Source: Aquabacterium sp. A7-Y (lineage in GTDB: Bacteria; Pseudomonadota; Gammaproteobacteria; Burkholderiales; Burkholderiaceae_C). From it: 64,000 nt of DNA. The translations under genes and the position numbers were made by a program. Below the pieces are notes generated by a model. The model was not told the DNA's origin. It worked only from the letters and a program-made list of their open reading frames with translations, and made no database searches. The first letter of the stretch is position 1. Every line of letters begins with the position of its first letter. The stretch covers positions 62,001 to 126,000 of the forward strand of contig NZ_JAPFBW010000011.1 of assembly GCF_026153205.1 (NCBI RefSeq), read 5' to 3'. Below, one piece after another: positions 17,604-25,852 of the stretch.

Positions 17604-19958
17604 ATGGACACAGGAGTGCTGCTTGCGCGCAGCCTTACCGTCGGCACCAAGGTCGCGACCATCTTCCAGAGGCATGCCGAAGCGGCTCAGGACCAGCTCT
17701 CGGAGCGTCTGGGACGGGCCCTCCATCGTCAAGTCAACGAGCCGCCAGGTCTGCCGGCCGTCCACCTGGATCCCCAGCTGTGGTACCGCTACACGGTCGA
17801 TGCAGCGCAACGTTCGATCCTTTTCTGGGAGACCCTGTGGAAGCGAGGCAACAACTTCATCGACCGTGCCTCCGAAGGATTCCGTCCGGTCCTGCACTTC
17901 GACTACGAGACCGTTCTCGACGGCCGGCAATTCGATCGTCCGGTGAACTACGCATTGCTCAAGATCACGCCGCCGGCGAATGTCCATGTGGATCCGCAGA
18001 GACGGCCCTATCTGATCATCGACCCGCGCGCAGGACACGGTCCGGGGATCGGGGGATTCAAGGACGATTCGCAGGTCGGCGTGGCACTCAGAGCGGGCCA
18101 TCCCGTGTACTTCGTGATCTTCTTCCGGGATCCGGAGCCCGGGCAAACCTTGTTCGACGTGTGCGACGCCGAGCAGACCTTCGTGAAGAAGGTGCGCAGC
18201 CTGCACCCCGACAGCCCCAAGCCGGCACTGATCGGAAACTGCCAAGGAGGCTGGGCAGCCATGATGCTGGCCGCGTCGGACCCGGAGGACACCGGGCCTA
18301 TCGTCATCAACGGTGCCCCCATGTCTTACTGGAGCGGGGCGTGGAGCGAGGGCAAGGGCGACAACCCGATGCGCTACGCCGCGGGCATGCTGGGAGGCAC
18401 ATGGACGGCCTCGCTCGCAGCCGACCTGGGCAACGGCAAGTTCGACGGCGCCCACCTGGTGCAGAACTTCGAGAACCTGAATCCGGCCAACAGCTGGTGG
18501 GACAAGTACTACGCCCTCTTCGACCGTGCCGACACCGAGCCGCCGCGCTATCTCGACTTCGAGCGGTGGTGGGGCGCGTACTACCTGATGAACCGGGAAG
18601 AAATCGAATGGATCACTCGCAACCTCTTCGTCGGCAACAAGCTTTGGTCGGGTGAAGTCAAGTCAGCGAGCGGAAGTGACTTCGACCTGCGCAAGATCCG
18701 ATCACCGATCATCCTGTTCGCCTCGATGGGCGACAACATCACGCCCCCGCAGCAGGCCTTCAACTGGGTGTTGGACACCTACCGGAGTACCGAGGACATC
18801 AAGTCGAGAGGCCAGGTCATTGTCGGCCTGAAGCACGAAACGATCGGCCACCTCGGCATCTTCGTGTCCGGCAAGGTGGCCACGAAGGAGCACACGCAGA
18901 TCGTTTCGGTGCTCAAGAGCATCGAGCAACTGCCGCCGGGCCTCTACGGCATGTCGATCTCCGAGCACCGGGCCCCGACCGGCGACGTCGAGTACCAGGT
19001 CGAGTTCGAGGAGCGGCGGCTGGAGGACATCGCGGCCAAGCTGAACCGCTTCCAGAGGGTGGACGAAAAGCCGTTCGAGACGGTGGCTGTGTTGTCGTCC
19101 TTCAACCAGCGAGCCTATGAGATTTTCGCTCAACCTCTCGTCCAGTCGATGTCGAACGAGTTGCAGGCCCAGCTGTTGATGACGTTCCACCCGCTGCGGA
19201 TGCAGAACTGGAGCATCTCGAGACTCAACCCCTGGATGTCGTGGATCGGTCCGGCGGCGGAGGCCGTGCGAGCCGATCGCCGAGCACTGGAGGACAACCA
19301 TCCCGCCCGGCATCAAGAGCGGCTCGCCGCTGAATGTGTCAGTGCGTCGCTCGACTATTACCGTGCGATGCGCGACGCCGTCACGGAGGCGGCCTTCTAC
19401 ACCTTCTACGCCAGCCCGTTCTGGAACCACCTCGGCGAGAAGGACAGCAGCCCTGCCGCCGCGACGGAGGTGGGCCTCGATCCGAGGGAGCGGCCCCAGG
19501 TCAAGCAAGCCCTCGCCGCGATCGCCGAAGGCGGCTATGTCGAAGCCCTGGGACGGGTGGCGGTCCTGTTGACGGCCAGGGATGACCCCTTGCCCCTGTC
19601 CCGCCTGGAGCTGCGCAAGGAGCTGGCTGACGCGTACTCGGAGTACCTGCCGCCCTTGCCGATGCATCGCTGGCGCAGCATACGCGGCGAGCAGGAAATC
19701 ATCGCGAAGTTCGAGCCCGAACAGGCCTTGCAGACCCTGCCGGCGCTGCTCGAACCCGAAGGCCGCGCCAAGCTTCTGAGCCTGCTCGACAAGCTCGCCG
19801 CCGACCCGCGTGTGCTGGGCGCCGACCCGACCGCCAGGCAGCTGGAGATGCTGGGTCGCGTTCGCGCCGTGCTCGCCGCCGAGCAGCCGGCGCGTCGTGT
19901 CCCAGCCGCCAGCCCGGCGAGTCGGCGGGCTGCTGCCTCGCCTCAGAGCAACGCATGA
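17604..19958 (+). CDS. DUF3141 protein, PHA-synthase-like alpha/beta hydrolase
   Basis: 784 residues. The middle third is an alpha/beta-hydrolase core. A lipase-like box GNCQGG (211-216) places Cys213 at the nucleophile elbow, as in PhaC polyhydroxyalkanoate synthases. It is followed by ILFASMGDNITPP, the usual Asp region, and GLKHETIGHLGIFVS with candidate catalytic His. About 350 residues follow the core, a long helical extension not found in PhaC. Genes of this family typically precede phosphotransacylase, acetate kinase and enoyl reductase genes, as here, so a role in handling acyl-CoA or hydroxyacyl groups is likely. The reaction is not established. It opens the operon and ends 10 bases before the next gene. 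Confidence 0.88.
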   Translation: MDTGVLLARSLTVGTKVATIFQRHAEAAQDQLSERLGRALHRQVNEPPGLPAVHLDPQLWYRYTVDAAQRSILFWETLWKRGNNFIDRASEGFRPVLHFDYETVLDGRQFDRPVNYALLKITPPANVHVDPQRRPYLIIDPRAGHGPGIGGFKDDSQVGVALRAGHPVYFVIFFRDPEPGQTLFDVCDAEQTFVKKVRSLHPDSPKPALIGNCQGGWAAMMLAASDPEDTGPIVINGAPMSYWSGAWSEGKGDNPMRYAAGMLGGTWTASLAADLGNGKFDGAHLVQNFENLNPANSWWDKYYALFDRADTEPPRYLDFERWWGAYYLMNREEIEWITRNLFVGNKLWSGEVKSASGSDFDLRKIRSPIILFASMGDNITPPQQAFNWVLDTYRSTEDIKSRGQVIVGLKHETIGHLGIFVSGKVATKEHTQIVSVLKSIEQLPPGLYGMSISEHRAPTGDVEYQVEFEERRLEDIAAKLNRFQRVDEKPFETVAVLSSFNQRAYEIFAQPLVQSMSNELQAQLLMTFHPLRMQNWSISRLNPWMSWIGPAAEAVRADRRALEDNHPARHQERLAAECVSASLDYYRAMRDAVTEAAFYTFYASPFWNHLGEKDSSPAAATEVGLDPRERPQVKQALAAIAEGGYVEALGRVAVLLTARDDPLPLSRLELRKELADAYSEYLPPLPMHRWRSIRGEQEIIAKFEPEQALQTLPALLEPEGRAKLLSLLDKLAADPRVLGADPTARQLEMLGRVRAVLAAEQPARRVPAASPASRRAAASPQSNA

Positions 19959-19968
19959 AGGACAAGCC

Positions 19969-20907
19969 ATGACCGAAAAGCACGAGAAGTACCAACGCTT
20001 GATCTCCCGCTGCAGCTCGCTTCCCCCCACACCCACGGCAGTCGCCTACCCGTGCGACCGCAGCTCCCTGGAAGGGGCTCTTGAAGCCGCGCAACTGGGT
20101 CTGATCGACCCGATCCTGGTGGGACCGCGCGAAAGACTGGAAGCCGTCGCCCAATCCTTCGGTGCCGAGATCGGCCGCTATGCCACGGTCGAGGCGCCTT
20201 ACAGCGCCGTGGCAGCCGCAAGAGCGGTTCAACTGGTTCGCGAAGGCAAGGCCGAGGCCTTGATGAAAGGCAGCCTGCACACGGACGAGCTGATGGAGGC
20301 GGTGGTCAAGCGCGAGATCGGACTGCGCACCGCGCGACGCGTCAGCCACTGCTTCGTGATGGATGTACCGAGCTACGAGAACGCCCTGATCATCACGGAC
20401 GCCGCGGTGAACATCGCGCCGACACTCGAGGAAAAGGCCGGCATTCTCCAGAACGCGATCGACCTTGCCCATGTCCTGCGGATCGAGGAAGTCAGGGTCG
20501 CGATCCTCTCGGCGATGGAAACGATCAACGCGAAGGTGCCCTCCACGGTCGACGCGGCAGCCCTGTGCAAGATGGTGGACCGGCAACAGATCACGGGAGC
20601 GATCGTGGATGGCCCGCTGGCCCTCGACAACGCCATCAATCTCGAAGCTGCAAGGGTCAAACGGATCGATTCGCCGGTCGCCGGGCGCGCCAACGTGCTG
20701 CTGGTGCCGGATCTGGAGGCCGGCAACATGCTCGCAAAAAGCCTTTCCTTCCTTGCCGGGGCCGACGCCGCCGGCATTGTTCTCGGCGCAAGGGTTCCGA
20801 TCATCCTGACCAGCAGGGCAGATTCGGTCACCACCCGCCTGGCCTCCTGTGCGGTGGCGGCGCTGGTCGCCAAGGCCCGGCGCGAGAGCGCTGCGGCGCT
20901 GGGGTGA
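19969..20907 (+). CDS. Phosphate acetyl/butyryltransferase
   Basis: 312 residues, typical of the Pta/Ptb family (PF01515) without extra domains. The start ATG 19969 is preceded by GAAGGA at good spacing; the open frame begins earlier inside the DUF3141 gene. Recognisable parts are AYPCDRSSLEGALEAA, then LMKGSLHTDELM (phosphate/CoA region), SHCFVMDVPSYE, and VDGPLALDNAIN near residue 215, all characteristic of phosphotransacylases. It would convert acyl-CoA and phosphate to acyl-phosphate and CoA. Together with the kinase four bases downstream it can turn acyl-CoA into acid plus ATP, useful when oxygen is short. Chain-length preference cannot be judged. Confidence 0.9.
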   Translation: MTEKHEKYQRLISRCSSLPPTPTAVAYPCDRSSLEGALEAAQLGLIDPILVGPRERLEAVAQSFGAEIGRYATVEAPYSAVAAARAVQLVREGKAEALMKGSLHTDELMEAVVKREIGLRTARRVSHCFVMDVPSYENALIITDAAVNIAPTLEEKAGILQNAIDLAHVLRIEEVRVAILSAMETINAKVPSTVDAAALCKMVDRQQITGAIVDGPLALDNAINLEAARVKRIDSPVAGRANVLLVPDLEAGNMLAKSLSFLAGADAAGIVLGARVPIILTSRADSVTTRLASCAVAALVAKARRESAAALG

Positions 20908-20911
20908 TGCC

Positions 20912-22111
20912 ATGCCAGACCTGATTCTGGTCCTCAATGCCGGCTCGTCGAGCATCAAGTTCAGCGCTTTCGGCCTGGCCGAGGGTCAGCTCGAAGTGGT
21001 ACTGCGCGGACAGATCGAAGGCCTTTACGCGGCGCCTCAGTTCACCGTGACCGACAGGAAGGGCGCCATGGTCGCGATGAAGGCCTGGCCTCGCGGCACG
21101 GTGCTCGGGCATGACGGGTCGCTGGCCTACCTGGCCCAGTTTCTCCGGAGTCACCTTGCGGGGTATGACTTGAGGGCGGCAGGCCATCGTGTGGCGCATG
21201 GCGGCATGAACTACCACCGGTCTGCCATCGTCACGCCGAAAGTCAGTGCCTTGCTCGAGAAGCTGGTTCCTCTCGCGCCACTGCACCAGCCGCACAACCT
21301 CAAGTCAATCGACATTCTCGCCAAGTTGAGGCCCGACCTGCTCCAGGTCGCCTGTTTCGATACCGGCTTCCATCGGGTCCAGCCCGAGGCGGCGCAGGCC
21401 TTCGCGCTGCCCGCCTCCATCACCGACGCGGGCGTGCGGCGTTATGGCTTCCACGGGCTGTCCTACGAGTACATCGCCAGCGTGTTGCCGGACTTCGACC
21501 CCAAGGCGGCCTCCGGGCGCAGCGTCGTCGCCCACCTCGGCAGCGGCAGCAGCATGTGCGCGATGGTGGGGGGCTACAGCGTGGCCACCACGATGGGCTT
21601 CTCCGCGCTGGATGGCCTGCCGATGGGCACGCGCAGCGGCTGCGTGGACCCGGGTGTCATCCTCTACCTGTTGAACGAGCTGAAGATGGACCCGAGAGCC
21701 ATCGAGGACCTGCTCTACAGGCGCTCGGGACTGCTCGGTGTTTCCGGCCTTTCGAGCGACATGCGGGTACTGCTCGCGAGCGACGATGCGCGCGCGCGCT
21801 TTGCGGTGGACCTCTACGTCTATCGGATCGGCCGCGAGCTCGGCTCGCTTGCCGCTGCGGCCCATGGCATCGACACGCTGGTGTTCACCGCGGGAATCGG
21901 CGAGCGCGCCGCCTTGATACGGGAGCGGGTCTGCCAGAACGCCGCCTGGCTCGGCGTCGACATCAACCCATCGCTCAACCAGACCCATGGCCCGCGCATC
22001 CATACCTCGGCAAGCAAGGTCGCAGTCTGGGTGATTCCGACCGACGAAGAACTCGTGATCGCACGTCACACCCGCGAGTTGCTGCAAACCGTTGAAGGAA
22101 GCACGAAATGA
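20912..22111 (+). CDS. ackA: Acetate/propionate-family kinase
   Basis: 399 residues from ATG 20912. The ASKHA-fold signatures of AckA are present: LVLNAGSSSIKF at the N-terminus, HRVAHGG around residue 92, FDTGFH, RRYGFHGLSYEYI, HLGSGSSMCA, a DPGVILYL segment and TAGIGER near the C-terminus. It phosphorylates ADP from acyl-phosphate (or the reverse) in the cytoplasm. Variations such as GSGSSMCA for the usual LGNGASI group it with operon-linked acetate/propionate kinases rather than with housekeeping AckA. Its stop overlaps the fabI start in ATGA, indicating translational coupling. Confidence 0.92.
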   Translation: MPDLILVLNAGSSSIKFSAFGLAEGQLEVVLRGQIEGLYAAPQFTVTDRKGAMVAMKAWPRGTVLGHDGSLAYLAQFLRSHLAGYDLRAAGHRVAHGGMNYHRSAIVTPKVSALLEKLVPLAPLHQPHNLKSIDILAKLRPDLLQVACFDTGFHRVQPEAAQAFALPASITDAGVRRYGFHGLSYEYIASVLPDFDPKAASGRSVVAHLGSGSSMCAMVGGYSVATTMGFSALDGLPMGTRSGCVDPGVILYLLNELKMDPRAIEDLLYRRSGLLGVSGLSSDMRVLLASDDARARFAVDLYVYRIGRELGSLAAAAHGIDTLVFTAGIGERAALIRERVCQNAAWLGVDINPSLNQTHGPRIHTSASKVAVWVIPTDEELVIARHTRELLQTVEGSTK

Positions 22112-22890
22112 CGACCCCCACCCCCTACCCGTTGCTCCAGGATGCCAAAGTGCTGGTCTGCGGCGTCGCCAATGACCAGTCGATCGCCTACGGCTGCGCC
22201 AGGGCGTTCCGCGAGCTCGGCGCCGATCTGGCGCTCACCTATGCCACCGAGAAGTCCCGGCCGCATGTCGCGCCCTTGGCCCTCGAACTGGAAGCATCGC
22301 TTTTCCTGCCCCTCGACGTCTCGCGACAGGACCAGGCCGAGGCGGTGTTCGAACAGATCGACAAATGCTGGGGGCGCCTCGATGTCTTGCTGCATTCGAT
22401 CGCATGGGCCCCGAAAAACGACCTGAAGGGGGGCTTGCTCAATTGCTCCGCCGAAGGGTTCTCCAAGGCGATGGACATCTCCTGCCACTCGTTCGTCCGG
22501 CTGGCCCGCCTCGCGGCGCCTCTCATGAAGGACGGCGGAACGATGTTCACGATGAGCTACGAGGGATCCAACCGGGTGATCCAGAACTACAACGTGATGG
22601 GTCCGGTGAAGGCGGCCCTGGAGGCCTGTGGGCGCTACCTCGCCTACGAACTCGGTCCGAGCGGCATCCGCGTGCACACGATATCGCCCGGCCCCCTCAA
22701 GACGCGTGCCGCCTCCGGACTCAAGGACTTCGATCTGCTGGTCGATGCCGCGGCACGGCGCACGCCCACCGGGCAGCTGGCCGACATCCGCGATGTCGGA
22801 TTCACCTGCGCACTTCTCGCCACCCCCTATGCCAGACAACTGTCGGGCGAAACCGTGTACGTCGACGGCGGCGCTCACATCATGGGTTAA
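22108..22890 (+). CDS. fabI: Enoyl-[acyl-carrier-protein] reductase (NADH), FabI type
   Basis: 260 residues, standard FabI length. The start is modified Rossmann GVANDQSIAYGCARAF; LHSIAWAP corresponds to the FabI SIA motif; the catalytic Tyr-x6-Lys is YNVMGPVK; ISPGPLKTRAASG is the FabI substrate loop region. It reduces trans-2-enoyl-ACP in the last step of fatty acid elongation. Sitting in a stress-type operon beside a phosphotransacylase and a kinase, it is probably a second FabI paralogue and not the housekeeping copy; the second gene would be outside this window. It overlaps ackA by four bases. Confidence 0.92.
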   Translation: MTTPTPYPLLQDAKVLVCGVANDQSIAYGCARAFRELGADLALTYATEKSRPHVAPLALELEASLFLPLDVSRQDQAEAVFEQIDKCWGRLDVLLHSIAWAPKNDLKGGLLNCSAEGFSKAMDISCHSFVRLARLAAPLMKDGGTMFTMSYEGSNRVIQNYNVMGPVKAALEACGRYLAYELGPSGIRVHTISPGPLKTRAASGLKDFDLLVDAAARRTPTGQLADIRDVGFTCALLATPYARQLSGETVYVDGGAHIMG

Positions 22891-22910
22891 CCCGGAAAGG
22901 AGACTCGACC

Positions 22911-23168
22911 ATGACTCGCCTACTGCTGGGCAATATCGAAGCCGGTACGACCGATGAAGAAATCACGCGGTTCCTCGCCAAGTATGGCTTCCCGCCGGCC
23001 CAGAGCATCGAGCACCTGGCCGGCGACAACGCCAGATCGGCCGCCGTGCTGACCTTCAAGGGGGTGAACCACGAACTCCTGCAAAGGCTGCGATCGCGGA
23101 TCCACGCCGTGCATTGGAAAAGCCGCAAGATCACCGCCCAAGTGCTCACCAGCCACTTCTACGATTGA
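22911..23168 (+). CDS. Small RRM-like RNA-binding protein
   Basis: 85 residues with a good GGAAAGGAG ribosome site. The order beta-alpha-beta-beta-alpha-beta of an RNA recognition motif can be followed: RLLLGNIEAG resembles RNP-2, TDEEITRFLAKYG the first helix, and SAAVLTFKG the RNP-1 strand, though the usual aromatic residues of RNP-1 are largely missing. It may bind RNA weakly or act as a protein-binding RRM variant. It lies inside the operon, 20 bases after fabI. Confidence 0.65.
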   Translation: MTRLLLGNIEAGTTDEEITRFLAKYGFPPAQSIEHLAGDNARSAAVLTFKGVNHELLQRLRSRIHAVHWKSRKITAQVLTSHFYD

Positions 23169-23189
23169 TCCGTCGCAAGGAGCCGCAGC

Positions 23190-24212
23190 ATGCGATTTCT
23201 CCATTGGCTGGTCCGCCGCGATCCGGCGCCGCCTGCACCTCAGGACCGGCACATCGACGAGATGCTGGAGCGCGTCCTCGACGTCATACCACGCCTGCGC
23301 ATCCCGGCGTCCTGCAAGGAACGCCTGGCGCCTGTGCTTGGCATGAGCCTGAAGTACCTCGAAGGGCTGGTGGCCGTCCTGCCCGGCCCCCTCGAGATCG
23401 GTTGGTCCAGTTGGGAGCTCGATCCCCGCATACGGTCCTTTTTCGCATCACCCGCGGAGATCTCGCTGGCCTTGGGCCGCTCGTCGGACTTGCGCGCCTT
23501 GTTCGAGGAGGCGCCGGACGCCGACGAGGCCTATGCCGTCCTGAGCATGAGGATCGACGAACGCAGGCGCTTCGGCGTGATGAAGGAAGGCGATGCGGCA
23601 CGGGTCGATGTGGCTCAGACGGTGGTCTCCTTCTCGGATCATCAGGTCCGGATCTGCGCCCGCACCCTCGCGGGCCTCAGGCAGGAGATCGTGAAGCGCC
23701 TGGTGGACCAGTTGGCCCTCGAAGCCCTGGCTCGGATGGCAGCCGAGGATGACCGGCGCGAGGAACTGGTCCTGCAGCGTGCGCTGCTCGCCACGCGGCT
23801 GCGGCTGCTGCAGCGGCGCGGCACCGGAATGCAGTCCCTGCTGGGCAGCGCGGGCGAGGCCGGCGGCGGAAAGCCGGCCCGACTGCGCGAGCAGATCCAG
23901 GCCAACGAGCGAGACCTGGATGCGCTGGGGCCCCTCAGCGGGGCGCTGGACCGCCAGGTCGAGCGTGTGGTCGAGGTGTTTCGCAACCCCCGTCCGCTGG
24001 TGCATATCGGGAGCCGGTCCTTGCGGCTGAGCCGGATGAACGTCGTGCTCCCGCTCGGCAGCACCGACATGGGCGAGGTGGTCGAGTTCCAGTTGGCGCA
24101 CGTCCCGGGTGACCCGCCACAGGAACGCGCATTCGCCCTCGTGCGCATCGCGCGTGCCGATCTTCCCAAGCCGACCAGCCTGCTGGAAGAGGCCGCACGG
24201 TGGATAGGCTGA
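23190..24212 (+). CDS. Hypothetical protein with central coiled-coil region
   Basis: 340 residues; I do not recognise the family. There is no signal peptide or membrane helix. Residues of about 165-270 are rich in Leu, Arg, Glu and Gln and look helical or coiled-coil (KRLVDQLALEALARMA, then LQRALLATRLRLLQRRG). The C-terminus returns to mixed strand content with LVHIGSRSLRLSRMNVVL, predicted cytoplasmic. Its end overlaps the next start by 13 bases, so it belongs to the operon of the YiaW/YiaV-like pair and may serve with them or with the DUF3141 enzyme. Confidence 0.7.
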   Translation: MRFLHWLVRRDPAPPAPQDRHIDEMLERVLDVIPRLRIPASCKERLAPVLGMSLKYLEGLVAVLPGPLEIGWSSWELDPRIRSFFASPAEISLALGRSSDLRALFEEAPDADEAYAVLSMRIDERRRFGVMKEGDAARVDVAQTVVSFSDHQVRICARTLAGLRQEIVKRLVDQLALEALARMAAEDDRREELVLQRALLATRLRLLQRRGTGMQSLLGSAGEAGGGKPARLREQIQANERDLDALGPLSGALDRQVERVVEVFRNPRPLVHIGSRSLRLSRMNVVLPLGSTDMGEVVEFQLAHVPGDPPQERAFALVRIARADLPKPTSLLEEAARWIG

Positions 24213-24679
24213 AGGCGCCGAGGCGGGCGGCTGCGAGCGCGCGTCTGCGTTCGTCCCTGCGGAGGTTTCGGCCGCTGCATGCCTGGCACGGCGTGTTGCC
24301 AGCTGTGTGGTTCGCGCTCGCACCGTCTCGAGCCCATGCCTCCTTGCTGCACGGGGAGACGCTCGATCTCGTGGCCGACGTCGCCGCCTGGCTGGTCCTG
24401 GTGATCGCGCCCATCGTCGGCATCGGCCTGTTCTGGCTCGTCCACATCATTCCCGAGAAGATCGCGGAGAAAAAAGGGCACCCCCAGACCCAGGCGATTC
24501 AGGCGCTGTGCCTCCTGTCCCTGGTCTTCGGGGGACTGCTGTGGCCGCTGGCCTTGCTTTGGGCCACCGCGAAGCCGGTGCTGCACAAGCTCGCCTACGG
24601 CACGGATCGTAAAGACCTGGACAAGGACATACCCCCAACCCGCAGCAGCGCGCCTGACAAGATCGATAGAAAGGCTTGA
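24200..24679 (+). CDS. DUF3302 membrane protein (YiaW-like)
   Basis: 159 residues from a GTG start at 24200 that overlaps the previous gene. A hydrophobic N-terminal stretch ends in a likely cleavage site (APSRAHA), then two membrane helices LVLVIAPIVGIGLFWLVH and LCLLSLVFGGLLWPLALL flank the conserved IIPEKIAEKKGHP loop. This is the pattern of DUF3302 proteins such as E. coli YiaW, which is encoded beside the HlyD-like YiaV, as here. A role in an envelope efflux assembly with the next two genes is inferred from this arrangement. Confidence 0.82.
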   Translation: MDRLKAPRRAAASARLRSSLRRFRPLHAWHGVLPAVWFALAPSRAHASLLHGETLDLVADVAAWLVLVIAPIVGIGLFWLVHIIPEKIAEKKGHPQTQAIQALCLLSLVFGGLLWPLALLWATAKPVLHKLAYGTDRKDLDKDIPPTRSSAPDKIDRKA

Positions 24680-24681
24680 GC

Positions 24682-25851
24682 ATGGAACTGCTGTTCCTGA
24701 TCCTGTACTCGCTGGCAGCCTGGCTGGTGTTCTTCAAGTTCAAGTGGCTGCCGTGGAACATCACGACCCAGGTGATCACGGCAACGATTCCGCTGATACT
24801 GATGATCGTGCTGATCCTCTTCCTGAACATCTCCGCGCCTTCCACCGGTGATGTGCGGGTGATCAACTACGTGGTCCAGATCGTCCCCCGCGTGACGGGG
24901 CGGGTGATCGAGGTGGCCGTCGAGCCGAACCGACCCGTCAAGAAGGGCGCGGTGCTGTTTCGAATCGACCCGGAGCCCTTCGAGTTCAGGATCCAGGCGG
25001 CCCGTGCCAGCGTGAGGCAGGCCCGTGCCAAGCTGATCGGTTCGCAAGCCAACCAGAGCAGCTACGAACAGCAGCTCAAGGAAGCGCGCAGCAAGCGCGC
25101 TGCGCTTGCCGCCAAACAGAAGCTCGCCGAGGTGCGGATGCGCCAGTTCGAAGCGCTGGCGTCCACCGGCGCCGGGTCGCAGTTCGATCTCGAACAGGCT
25201 CAGGCCGAAGTCCGCAGCTTCGACGGAGAGCTGGCCGCCCTCGATGCGGCCACGGCACAGGCACGCGTCAAGACGCAGGCCAGAACCCGGGACGGCGAAC
25301 AGGACGAAGTCGCGCGCACGAAGGCGGAGATCGCCCAGGCCGAGGCCCAGCTGGCCGAGGCCGAATGGGAGCTGGCGCAGACGATCGTCCATGCGCCGGC
25401 GGACGGCACGGTCGTCAACCTGCAGCTGCGTCCCGGTCAAGTCGCGAGCCAACTGGTCCAGATGCCGGTGATGACCTTTGTGGAGGACGCCCAGTGGGTG
25501 ATCGCGTTGTACACCCAGAACGAAGTCCGCGAAGTGGGGCCGGGTCAGGAGGCGGAGATCACGATGCGGATGTATCCGGGACGCATCATCAAATGCAAGG
25601 TCGATTCCGTGGTCTGGGCCACCGCCGGCGGCCAGCTGCCCATCGGCGGCAACCTGCCCAATCTGGCCCCCATGCCGCCGGGGCAGCTCGCCGTGCGGCT
25701 GCAACCGCTGGACCCCGCGGTTTTCCTCGCGGCGGGCGCGCGCGGACAGGGCGCCATCTACACCGACTACGTGGCCTTCCTGCATCTCGTCCGCAAGGTG
25801 TTCCTGCGTGTGCAGAGCAAGCTCGACTGGCTGATCCTCAAGCTGCACTGA
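24682..25851 (+). CDS. HlyD-family membrane fusion protein (YiaV-like)
   Basis: 389 residues from ATG 24682; a TTG at 24676 overlapping the previous stop is an alternative. Two N-terminal hydrophobic segments, as in YiaV (LFLILYSLAAWLVFFKF and IPLILMIVLILFLNI), anchor it in the inner membrane. Then come the barrel-sandwich hybrid half (VTGRVIEVAVEPNRPVKKG), a long coiled-coil hairpin rich in Ala, Gln and Glu, the second half (VHAPADGTVVNLQLRPGQ) and a beta-barrel domain. The C-terminal VRKVFLRVQSKLDWLI resembles YiaV. It should bridge an inner-membrane component to the outer-membrane factor encoded next; no MFS, RND or ABC pump is encoded nearby, so the DUF3302 protein may be its partner. Confidence 0.88.
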   Translation: MELLFLILYSLAAWLVFFKFKWLPWNITTQVITATIPLILMIVLILFLNISAPSTGDVRVINYVVQIVPRVTGRVIEVAVEPNRPVKKGAVLFRIDPEPFEFRIQAARASVRQARAKLIGSQANQSSYEQQLKEARSKRAALAAKQKLAEVRMRQFEALASTGAGSQFDLEQAQAEVRSFDGELAALDAATAQARVKTQARTRDGEQDEVARTKAEIAQAEAQLAEAEWELAQTIVHAPADGTVVNLQLRPGQVASQLVQMPVMTFVEDAQWVIALYTQNEVREVGPGQEAEITMRMYPGRIIKCKVDSVVWATAGGQLPIGGNLPNLAPMPPGQLAVRLQPLDPAVFLAAGARGQGAIYTDYVAFLHLVRKVFLRVQSKLDWLILKLH

Positions 25852-25852
25852 C

